NCBI GenBank assembly: GCA_007119835.1
Contig: SKOX01000302.1
Span: 1 to 11,072 of the forward strand
Length of the DNA stretch: 11,072 nt
Direction: 5' to 3'
DNA from: Paracoccaceae bacterium
Lineage (GTDB): Bacteria; Pseudomonadota; Alphaproteobacteria; Rhodobacterales; Rhodobacteraceae
Both the position numbers and the translations under genes were made by a program. Under the pieces are notes generated by a model. It did not search any database. It was given only the letters and a program-made list of their open reading frames with translations, and was not told where the DNA came from. Positions within the stretch are counted from its first letter, which is position 1; each line of letters begins with the position of its first letter. This document shows, in pieces, positions 5,038 through 11,072 of the stretch.

Positions 5038-7416
5038 ATGAGCGACGGCGAGAGCGTCATCTGGTTCGAGGAACTGGCGCGCGGCGATGTGGCGCGCGTC
5101 GGCGGCAAGAATTCCTCGCTTGGCGAGATGGTGCAGAGCCTCGGGGCGCAGGGCATCCGCGTGCCGCCGGGCTTCGCCACAAGCGCCGACGCCTTCCGCG
5201 ACTATCTCGCCGCCAACCGCCTCGACGAGATCATGGGCTCGACGCTGGCCAAGCTCGATGCCGGGCGCATCTCACTGCAGGAGGCCGGCCGGACCATCCG
5301 CGGCGCGATCTTCGACGGCGAGTGGCCCGAGGCGACGCGCGACGCAATCCTCGCCGCCTACCGCACGCTCGGCGAGCGCATCGGGATCGCGGAGCCCTCG
5401 GTCGCGGTTCGCTCGAGCGCGACCGCGGAGGATCTCCCCGACGCGAGCTTCGCCGGCCAGCAGGAGACCTTTCTCAACGTCCGCGGCGAGGCGGCGCTGC
5501 TCGAAGCCTGCCGCCGCTGCTATGCCTCGCTCTTCACCGACCGGGCGATCAGCTACCGCAAGGCAAAGGGCTTCGAGCACGAGAAGGTCGCGCTCTCGGT
5601 CGGCGTGCAGCAGATGGTCCGCTCCGACATCGGCGGCGCCGGCGTGATGTTCTCGATCGACACCGAATCGGGCTTCGACCGCGTCGTGCTGATCAACGCC
5701 GCCTGGGGCCTCGGCGAGAATGTCGTGCAGGGCACGGTCACGCCCGACGAATACCAGGTCTACAAGCCGCTTCTGGAAGACCCGCGCCTCGTGCCCATCG
5801 TCGAGAAGAAGCTCGGCACCAAGGAGCGCAAGATGATCTACGCCGGCGAGGGCGGCATGACGAAGAACGTGCCGACCTCGAAGGCCGAGCGCGCCCGCTA
5901 CGTCCTCGACGACGGCGAGATCCTCGAGCTCGCCCGCGCGGCCGTGACGATCGAGAACCACTACGGCTGCCCGATGGACATGGAATGGGCGCGCGACGGC
6001 GAGACCGGCCTGCTTTACATCGTGCAGGCGCGCCCCGAGACGGTGCAGTCCCTCGTGGTCGAGGGCGCGTTCAAGTCCTACTCGGTCGGCGCGCACGGGC
6101 CGACCATCCTCACCGGCCTCAGCGTCGGCGAGGCGGTGGTCGCCGGCCGCGTCTGCCTGATCGAGAGCGCCCGCGACATCGACCGCTTCGTCGACGGCTC
6201 GGTGCTCGTCACCGGCAACACCGACCCCGACTGGGTGCCGATCATGAAGCGTGCCGCGGCCATCGTCACCGACCACGGCGGCCGCACCAGCCACGCAGCG
6301 ATCGTCAGCCGCGAGCTCGGCCTGCCTGCCATCGTCGGCACCGGCGACGCCACCCACGTCCTCCACGAAGAGCAGGAGATCACGGTCTCATGCTGCGAAG
6401 GCGACCAGGGCTTCGTCTACGAAGGGATCGCCGAGTGCCACGTGGAGGAGATGCGCCTCGGTGACGTGCCCGCGACCCGGACCCGCGTCATGCTCAACCT
6501 CGCCAACCCGGGCGCGGCCTTCCGCTGGTGGCGCCTGCCGGTCGACGGCGTCGGCCTCGCGCGCATGGAGTTCGTCGTCTCGAACGCGATCAAGGTCCAC
6601 CCGCTCGCGCTCACCCGCTTCGATCAGCTGCGCGACGAGGCGGCCCGCGAGGAGATCGAGCTTCTCACCCGCGGCTACGAGAACAAGGGCGACTACTTCG
6701 TCGACCACCTCGCCCGCGGCCTCTCGCGCATCGCCGCCGCGGTGCACCCCAAGCCCGTCATCGTGCGGATGAGCGACTTCAAGACCAACGAATACGCCAA
6801 CCTTCTCGGCGGCGCACAGTTCGAGCCCGAGGAGGAGAACCCGATGATCGGCTTCCGCGGCGCCTCGCGCTACTACTCGCCGCGCTACCGCGACGGCTTC
6901 CTCCTCGAGTGCCGCGCCATCCACAAGCTCCGCGAGGACATGGGCTTCACCAACGTCGTGATGATGATCCCGTTCTGCCGCACGCTCGACGAGGCCGACC
7001 GGGTGCTCGAGGTGATGCGGGAGGCGGGCCTCGAGCGCGGCCTGAACGGCCTCGAGGTCTACGTGATGTGCGAGATCCCCTCGAACGTCATCCTCGCGAA
7101 GGAATTCGCCACGCGCTTCGACGGCTTCTCGATTGGCTCGAACGACCTTACCCAGCTCACCCTCGGCGTCGACCGCGACTCGGGCGAGCTGGCCGCGCTC
7201 TTCGACGAGCGCGACGCCGCAGTGCGCTGGATGATCGAGACGGTGATCGAGCGCGCCCATGCCGCCGGCGCCAAGGTCGGGTTCTGCGGCCAGGCGCCGT
7301 CGAACGATCCGTCCTTCGCGCGGCTGCTCGTCGAGGCCGGCATCGACTCGATCTCGGTCACGCCCGACAGCTTCTTCTCGGTCAAGGGACACGTCGCCGA
7401 CGCCGAGGCGGGTTGA
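5038..7416 (+). CDS. ppsA: Phosphoenolpyruvate synthase
   Basis: A 792-residue enzyme that converts pyruvate, ATP and water to phosphoenolpyruvate, AMP and phosphate. This is the gluconeogenic entry from pyruvate in the cytoplasm. The length equals the E. coli enzyme. The N-terminal nucleotide-binding domain (about 1-350) has VGGKNSSLGEM and VRSSATAEDLPDASFAGQQ. The central swivelling phosphohistidine domain has DHGGRTSHAAIVSRELGLPAIVGTG with the phosphorylated His419. The C-terminal PEP/pyruvate barrel (about 470-785) has IGFRGASRYYSPRY, CEIPSNVI, FSIGSNDLTQLTLGVDRDS and GFCGQAPSN with catalytic Cys750. His and Cys positions are within two residues of those in E. coli, so it is synthase rather than pyruvate phosphate dikinase. 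No regulatory protein gene is adjacent. An FNR-like box lies upstream, and an alcohol dehydrogenase follows after 84 bp on the same strand. Nothing suggests damage. Confidence 0.97.
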   Translation: MSDGESVIWFEELARGDVARVGGKNSSLGEMVQSLGAQGIRVPPGFATSADAFRDYLAANRLDEIMGSTLAKLDAGRISLQEAGRTIRGAIFDGEWPEATRDAILAAYRTLGERIGIAEPSVAVRSSATAEDLPDASFAGQQETFLNVRGEAALLEACRRCYASLFTDRAISYRKAKGFEHEKVALSVGVQQMVRSDIGGAGVMFSIDTESGFDRVVLINAAWGLGENVVQGTVTPDEYQVYKPLLEDPRLVPIVEKKLGTKERKMIYAGEGGMTKNVPTSKAERARYVLDDGEILELARAAVTIENHYGCPMDMEWARDGETGLLYIVQARPETVQSLVVEGAFKSYSVGAHGPTILTGLSVGEAVVAGRVCLIESARDIDRFVDGSVLVTGNTDPDWVPIMKRAAAIVTDHGGRTSHAAIVSRELGLPAIVGTGDATHVLHEEQEITVSCCEGDQGFVYEGIAECHVEEMRLGDVPATRTRVMLNLANPGAAFRWWRLPVDGVGLARMEFVVSNAIKVHPLALTRFDQLRDEAAREEIELLTRGYENKGDYFVDHLARGLSRIAAAVHPKPVIVRMSDFKTNEYANLLGGAQFEPEEENPMIGFRGASRYYSPRYRDGFLLECRAIHKLREDMGFTNVVMMIPFCRTLDEADRVLEVMREAGLERGLNGLEVYVMCEIPSNVILAKEFATRFDGFSIGSNDLTQLTLGVDRDSGELAALFDERDAAVRWMIETVIERAHAAGAKVGFCGQAPSNDPSFARLLVEAGIDSISVTPDSFFSVKGHVADAEAG

Positions 7417-7500
7417 CCAACGGCCGATCGGGCGCTGGACGGGAGCGCGGCGCAGGCTCTAGGGTCGGGCCGATCGCTTCTTCCCGGAGATTTCCCGCCC

Positions 7501-8661
7501 ATGGCCCCGATCGGCACCTGGAGCTTTCCAACCCTCGTCCGCGCCGGCGCCGGGCGCATTGCCGAGATCGGCGAGGCCTGCGTCGAGGCCGGGATCGTGC
7601 GGCCGCTCTTCGTCACCGACCGCGGCGTGGCGGCGCTCGACATCGCCGAGCGGGCGCTGGCGCTCCTGCGCGCGGCGGGGCTCGAGCCGGAGGTCTTCAC
7701 GCACGTCGATCCGAATCCCACCGACGCGAACGTGGCTGCCGGCCTGCTGGCCATGCGCGAGAACGGCCATGACGGGATCGTGGCCTTCGGGGGCGGCTCC
7801 GCGCTCGACGCCGGCAAGGTCATCGCCTTCATGCGCGGCCAGTCGCTTCCCTGGACCGCGTTCGAGGACCGGGGCAGCAACTGGAAGGCCGCCGACGCCA
7901 CGGGCATCGCGCCGGTCGTGGCGGTGCCGACGACGGCCGGCACCGGCTCCGAGGTCGGGCGCGCCGGCGTGATCACCGACACGGACGCCGGCGTGAAGCG
8001 CATCGTCTTCCACCCGGGCATGTTGCCGGCGCAGGTGATCCTCGACCCCGAGCTCACCCTCGGCCTGCCGCCCGACCTGACGGCCGCGACCGGCATGGAC
8101 GCCTTTTCGCACTGCCTCGAGGCCTATTGCGCACCGAGCTTCCACCCTGCGGCCGAAGGCGTCGCGGTCGAGGGCATCCGCCTCGTGAAGGAATACCTGC
8201 CGCGCGCGACATTCGACGGCCGCGACATCGAGGCGCGGACCCAGATGCTCGCGGCGGCGTCCCTGGGCGCCACCGCGTTCCAGAAGGGTCTCGGCGCCAT
8301 CCACGCGCTGTCGCACCCGATCGGCGCGCTCTACGGCACCCATCACGGCCTGACGAACGCCGTGATCGCGCCATACGTCCTCGATTTCAACCGCGACGAG
8401 ATCGAGGCGAAGATCGAGCGGCTGGCCGGGTGGCTTGAGCTCGAGGACGGCTTCGCCGGCTTCATGGACTTCCTGCTGCGGCTGCGGCGCGACCTCGGCA
8501 TCCCGCACACCCTCGACAAGATCGGCGTCGACGAGGACCGGTTCGACCGCATGGCCGCGATGGCGGTGGAGGATCCCACGGCAGGCGGCAACCCGCGGCT
8601 CTTGACGGAGGCGGACGCCCGCGACCTCTACGAGCGCGCGCTGAACGGCCGCCTCGGCTGA
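7501..8661 (+). CDS. Iron-containing alcohol dehydrogenase
   Basis: A 386-residue group III (iron-dependent) dehydrogenase that interconverts an alcohol and an aldehyde using NAD(H) or NADP(H). The N-terminal dinucleotide domain has FGGGSALDAGK (97-106) and PTTAGTGSE (143-151). The C-terminal helical domain carries the metal ligands Asp200 and His204 (GMDAFSHCLEAY), His268 (GAIHALSHP) and His282 (GTHHGLTNA), with the same spacing as in FucO. The substrate cannot be read from sequence; lactaldehyde, 1,2-propanediol or simple alcohols are typical for relatives. ATG 7501 has GGAGA ten bases upstream. It follows ppsA by 84 bp with no clear terminator between, so readthrough from ppsA is plausible. 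With the FNR-like box upstream of ppsA, a role in fermentative or low-oxygen redox balance is a reasonable inference. Confidence 0.93.
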   Translation: MAPIGTWSFPTLVRAGAGRIAEIGEACVEAGIVRPLFVTDRGVAALDIAERALALLRAAGLEPEVFTHVDPNPTDANVAAGLLAMRENGHDGIVAFGGGSALDAGKVIAFMRGQSLPWTAFEDRGSNWKAADATGIAPVVAVPTTAGTGSEVGRAGVITDTDAGVKRIVFHPGMLPAQVILDPELTLGLPPDLTAATGMDAFSHCLEAYCAPSFHPAAEGVAVEGIRLVKEYLPRATFDGRDIEARTQMLAAASLGATAFQKGLGAIHALSHPIGALYGTHHGLTNAVIAPYVLDFNRDEIEAKIERLAGWLELEDGFAGFMDFLLRLRRDLGIPHTLDKIGVDEDRFDRMAAMAVEDPTAGGNPRLLTEADARDLYERALNGRLG

Positions 8662-8760
8662 CCGTTCCATCGACAATCCGTTTCTGAGCGGCCGGTTTTC
8701 ATTCGCCCGGGAAACAACTAGCTGCCAGCCATCACGGTGTGCCACGGGCGCACGGCAAAT

Positions 8761-8764
8761 GAGG
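8761..8764 (+). promoter_or_regulatory. Ribosome binding site that fixes the wrbA start
   Basis: GAGG five bases before ATG 8770. It favours 8770 over the in-frame ATG at 8737, as does the conserved [10 protein letters not shown] start of the family. Confidence 0.7.
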
Positions 8765-8769
8765 GCATC

Positions 8770-9408
8770 ATGGCGAAGATACTCGTTCTCTACTACTCGA
8801 GCTGGGGACACATGGAGGAGATGGCCCGCGCGGCTGCCGACGGCGCCCGCGAGGCCGGCGCAGAGGCGGTGCTTAAGCGCGTGCCCGAGCTCGTTCCCGA
8901 GGACGTCGCCCGGGACGCCCACTACAGGCTCGACCAGAAGGCTCCGGTGGCCCGGCCCGGCGAACTCGCCGACTACGACGGCTTCGTCTTTGGCGTGCCG
9001 ACGCGCTTCGGCAACATGCCGAGCCAGATGAAGAACTTCCTCGACCAGACCGGCGCGCTCTGGGCGTCGGGCGCGCTGATCGACAAGCCGGCCTCGGTCA
9101 TGGTGTCGTCGGCCACGCAGCACGGCGGCGCCGAGGCGACGCTGCTCTCGATGCAGATCGTCCTGCAGCACCACGGCATGCTGATCGTGCCGCTCGGCTA
9201 CGGCTATGCCGGGCAGAACGGCAACGACGTCGTTCGCGGCGGCGCGCCCTACGGCATGACCACGACGACGGAGAGCGACGGCTCGCGCTGGCCCTCGGAC
9301 CAGGAGCTCGACGGCGCCCGCTTCCAGGGCCGCCGCACCGCCGAGATCGCGTTGCGTCTTGCGCGGACGCCGGCCGAGAAGCGGGTCCGCGAGACCGCCG
9401 AGGCCTGA
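8770..9408 (+). CDS. wrbA: NAD(P)H:quinone oxidoreductase, WrbA family
   Basis: A 212-residue flavodoxin-like protein that reduces quinones by two electrons with NAD(P)H, limiting semiquinone and superoxide formation. FMN-binding segments are in family order: [17 protein letters not shown] at the start, [22 protein letters not shown] (about 77-98), [17 protein letters not shown] and [15 protein letters not shown]. It is slightly longer than the usual 198 or so residues because of a charged C-terminal tail ([15 protein letters not shown]). It lies 108 bp after the alcohol dehydrogenase on the same strand and is followed by a large hairpin, so it probably ends the transcription unit. The gap is long enough for its own promoter, but none is convincing. 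WrbA is often stress- or FNR/ArcA-linked in other bacteria; here that is inference from context. Confidence 0.95.
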   Translation: MAKILVLYYSSWGHMEEMARAAADGAREAGAEAVLKRVPELVPEDVARDAHYRLDQKAPVARPGELADYDGFVFGVPTRFGNMPSQMKNFLDQTGALWASGALIDKPASVMVSSATQHGGAEATLLSMQIVLQHHGMLIVPLGYGYAGQNGNDVVRGGAPYGMTTTTESDGSRWPSDQELDGARFQGRRTAEIALRLARTPAEKRVRETAEA

Positions 9409-9416
9409 GACGGGCT

Positions 9417-9455
9417 TGCCGGCGCCAGGCGCGCACGTGCCGCCCGGCGCCGGCA
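9417..9455 (+). terminator. Large hairpin after wrbA
   Basis: TGCCGGCGCC (9417-9426) and GGCGCCGGCA (9446-9455) are a perfect ten-base inverted repeat, with a further GGCG/CGCC pairing inside the loop. It begins eight bases after the wrbA stop. There is no T-run, so it may be a factor-assisted terminator or a 3' end stabiliser. Confidence 0.6.
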
Positions 9456-9483
9456 TCCCACCAATGGACCGGATGGCCAGCGT

Positions 9484-9512
9484 TTGACTAAGGCGGGAGC
9501 GGCCCCTAAACA
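9484..9512 (+). promoter_or_regulatory. Sigma-70-like promoter of pntA
   Basis: TTGACT (9484-9489), a 17-base spacer and TAAACA (9507-9512). The -35 matches five of six consensus bases and the -10 matches three or four. A start near 9519 would leave a leader of about 60 bases before pntA. It follows the wrbA terminator hairpin, which supports an independent unit. Confidence 0.55.
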
Positions 9513-9580
9513 GCACCTTCACGAGCCGGTGACTGGGCTTCGGTGGCCGGCAGGCGCCGAGGGATGGAGGGAGAAAACCC

Positions 9581-11072
9581 GTGAAAGTTGGTGCCCCGCG
9601 GGAAGCCGCCGAGGGAGAGCGGCGCGTCGCGCTCACCCCGCAGAGCGCCCAGGCGCTCAAGAAGCTCGGATATGAGTGCGTGATCGAGGCCGGTGCGGGC
9701 GAGGCCGCCCGTTTCTCGGACGACGCCTACCGCGAGGCCGGAGTCGAGATCGTCGCCGACACCGCGGCGCTTTGGGCCGCCTCCGACGTCGTCGTCAAGG
9801 TGCGCGCGCCGAGCGAGGACGAACTCGCCCACGCCCGCTCCGGCCAGATCGTTGTCGGCTTCCTGTGGCCGGCGCAGAACCCCGACCTGCTCGAGGCGCT
9901 CAAGGCGAAGGGCGTGACGGGCATCGCCATGGACATGGTCCCGCGCATCTCCCGCGCCCAGAAGATGGACGCCCTGTCGTCGATGGCGAACATCGCCGGC
10001 TACCGGGCGGTCATCGAGGCGTCGAACAACTTCGGGCGGTTCTTCACCGGGCAGATCACCGCTGCCGGCAAGGTGCCGCCGGCCAAGGTGCTGGTGATCG
10101 GCGCGGGCGTCGCCGGCCTTGCCGCGATCGGCGCGGCCCGGGGCCTCGGCGCCATCGTGCGCGCCTTCGACGTGCGCCCGGAGGTCGCCGAGCAGATCGA
10201 GTCGATGGGTGCCGAGTTCCTTCTGCTCGATTTCGAGGAGGAGTCGAGCGGGGAGGGCGGCTATGCCGCGCCGTCGAGCCCCGAGTTCCGCGAGAAGCAG
10301 CTCGAGCTCTTCCGCGCCCAGGCCACCGAAGTCGACATCGTCATCACGACGGCCCTGATCCCCGGCCGCCCGGCGCCGAAGCTGTGGCTCGAGGACATGG
10401 TCAAGGCGATGAAGCCGGGCTCGGTCGTCGTCGACCTCGCGGCCGAACGCGGCGGAAACTGCGATCTCACCGTGGCCGACCAGATCGTCGAAAGCGAGAA
10501 CGGCGTGAAGATCGTCGGCTACACCGACTTTCCGTCCCGGATGGCGACGCAGGCCTCCACGCTTTACGCCAACAACATCCGCCACCTGCTCGACGACCTG
10601 ACGCCGGGCAAGGACGGCCAGCCCGTCGTCAACATGGAGGACGACGTCATCCGCGGCGCCACCGCGACGCACGCGGGCGAGATCACCTACCCACCGCCCC
10701 CGCCGAAGGTGCAGGCGATCGCCAAGGCAAAGCCGAGGGCGCCCGAGAAGACGCCCGAGCAGAAGGCCGCCGAGGCGGCCGAGGCCGCGAAGCGTGCCGG
10801 CCAGTTCCAGCTCGGGGCGCTCGCGCTCGGCTTCGTCGCCGTGCTGCTGATCGGCACCGTGGCGCCGGTCAGCTTCATGCAGCACATGGTGATCTTCGTG
10901 CTGGCGATCTTCGTCGGCTACCAGGTGATCTGGAACGTCAACGCTGCGCTTCACACGCCGCTGATCGCGGTGACGAACGCCATCTCGGGCATCATCATCC
11001 TCGGCGCGATCATGCAGATCGGCTCGGGAGGCTGGATCGTGCCCTTCCTCGCGGCGATCTCGGTGCTGATCG
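9581..11072 (+). CDS. pntA: NAD(P) transhydrogenase subunit alpha, 3' end outside window
   Basis: The alpha subunit of the inner-membrane proton-translocating transhydrogenase, which uses proton motive force to drive hydride transfer from NADH to NADP. The window holds 497 codons plus one base, open to the edge; the full E. coli protein has 510. GTG 9581 is the start ([19 protein letters not shown]), with GGAGGGAG seven bases upstream. The NAD(H)-binding dI domain (about 1-375) has [43 protein letters not shown] (from Gly174), and [12 protein letters not shown] charged Lys/Ala/Glu linker follows. Membrane segments start near residue 408 ([19 protein letters not shown]), with further segments around [20 protein letters not shown] and a last one cut by the edge. 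dI and the membrane domain are fused as in E. coli, not split as in Rhodospirillum. pntB would be expected next, outside the window. Confidence 0.97.
   Translation, partial: MKVGAPREAAEGERRVALTPQSAQALKKLGYECVIEAGAGEAARFSDDAYREAGVEIVADTAALWAASDVVVKVRAPSEDELAHARSGQIVVGFLWPAQNPDLLEALKAKGVTGIAMDMVPRISRAQKMDALSSMANIAGYRAVIEASNNFGRFFTGQITAAGKVPPAKVLVIGAGVAGLAAIGAARGLGAIVRAFDVRPEVAEQIESMGAEFLLLDFEEESSGEGGYAAPSSPEFREKQLELFRAQATEVDIVITTALIPGRPAPKLWLEDMVKAMKPGSVVVDLAAERGGNCDLTVADQIVESENGVKIVGYTDFPSRMATQASTLYANNIRHLLDDLTPGKDGQPVVNMEDDVIRGATATHAGEITYPPPPPKVQAIAKAKPRAPEKTPEQKAAEAAEAAKRAGQFQLGALALGFVAVLLIGTVAPVSFMQHMVIFVLAIFVGYQVIWNVNAALHTPLIAVTNAISGIIILGAIMQIGSGGWIVPFLAAISVLI

Noticed and set aside
5272..6366. 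A 364-codon minus-strand frame and another at 6388-7392
   Set aside because: Both are opposite ppsA, which is intact and full length.
7417..7500. Possible promoter or terminator between ppsA and the alcohol dehydrogenase, including a repeated GGCCGATCG
   Set aside because: The repeat is short and unpaired with any clear promoter element. Nothing distinguishes it from GC-rich background.
8710..8738. A possible sigma-EcfG promoter before wrbA (GGAAAC ... CGGT)
   Set aside because: The -35 has an extra A and the spacer is 19 bases instead of 16 or 17, so it is too poor a match.
7459..9660. A 733-codon open frame on the minus strand
   Set aside because: It lies opposite the iron alcohol dehydrogenase and wrbA, both clearly real. 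Its protein is rich in Arg, Ala, Val and His with no family pattern, as expected for the antisense frame of GC-rich codons.
9506..10954. A 482-codon open frame on the minus strand
   Set aside because: It is entirely opposite pntA, whose protein is conserved throughout. Composition is that of a shadow frame.
1..11072. CRISPR array, tRNA or rRNA genes, insertion sequence ends
   Set aside because: No regularly spaced repeats, cloverleaf-like segments, rRNA signatures or transposase frames were found on reading both strands.

Overview
The window looks like chromosome from a GC-rich alphaproteobacterium. Third codon positions in the core genes are almost all G or C. The gene content (fused-type PntA, DusA, PEP synthase, a KatN/YciF-type stress cluster) and a promoter resembling the sigma-EcfG consensus (GGAAC-N16-GGTT) fit that class. 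A Rhodobacterales- or Rhizobiales-like host is an inference; no rRNA or tRNA is present to test it.

Region 1 (1 to about 1540) is the end of an integrated element. It carries a PrtN-like small DNA-binding protein, cut by the window edge, and a tyrosine recombinase on the opposite strand. Their 3' ends overlap by 116 bp. The recombinase gene points away from dusA, and its start lies about 110 bp from the dusA start. Integrases that insert islands and prophages into the 5' end of dusA are an established family, so the junction probably lies within the first 75 bases of dusA, where base composition changes abruptly.

Region 2 (1474-2548) is dusA, for tRNA-dihydrouridine synthase A, followed by a strong hairpin between convergent genes.

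Region 3 (2558-4377, minus strand) is a compact stress operon. From promoter to end it holds a manganese catalase gene with two in-frame nonsense codons, a Tat-exported HIRAN-domain protein, and a YciE/YciF ferritin-like protein, with gaps of about 10 bp. A sigma-EcfG-like promoter precedes it. This resembles the enterobacterial yciGFE-katN stress locus, except that the catalase gene is broken as written.

Region 4 (4525-9455) starts with a small uncharacterised minus-strand gene. A divergent control region with a near-perfect FNR/FixK-type box separates it from ppsA (PEP synthase), an iron-containing alcohol dehydrogenase and wrbA (FMN quinone oxidoreductase). This suggests central carbon and redox functions switched by oxygen, though regulation of the two downstream genes by the box is inference.

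Region 5 (9484 to the right edge) is pntA, the alpha subunit of proton-translocating NAD(P) transhydrogenase. It has its own sigma-70-like promoter and runs off the window.

I see no CRISPR array, tRNA, rRNA or insertion sequence, and no clearly new multi-gene system. The points most worth attention are the doubly interrupted catalase gene under a good stress promoter, the integrase/PrtN module at dusA, the exported HIRAN protein, and the FNR-like box in the ppsA control region.
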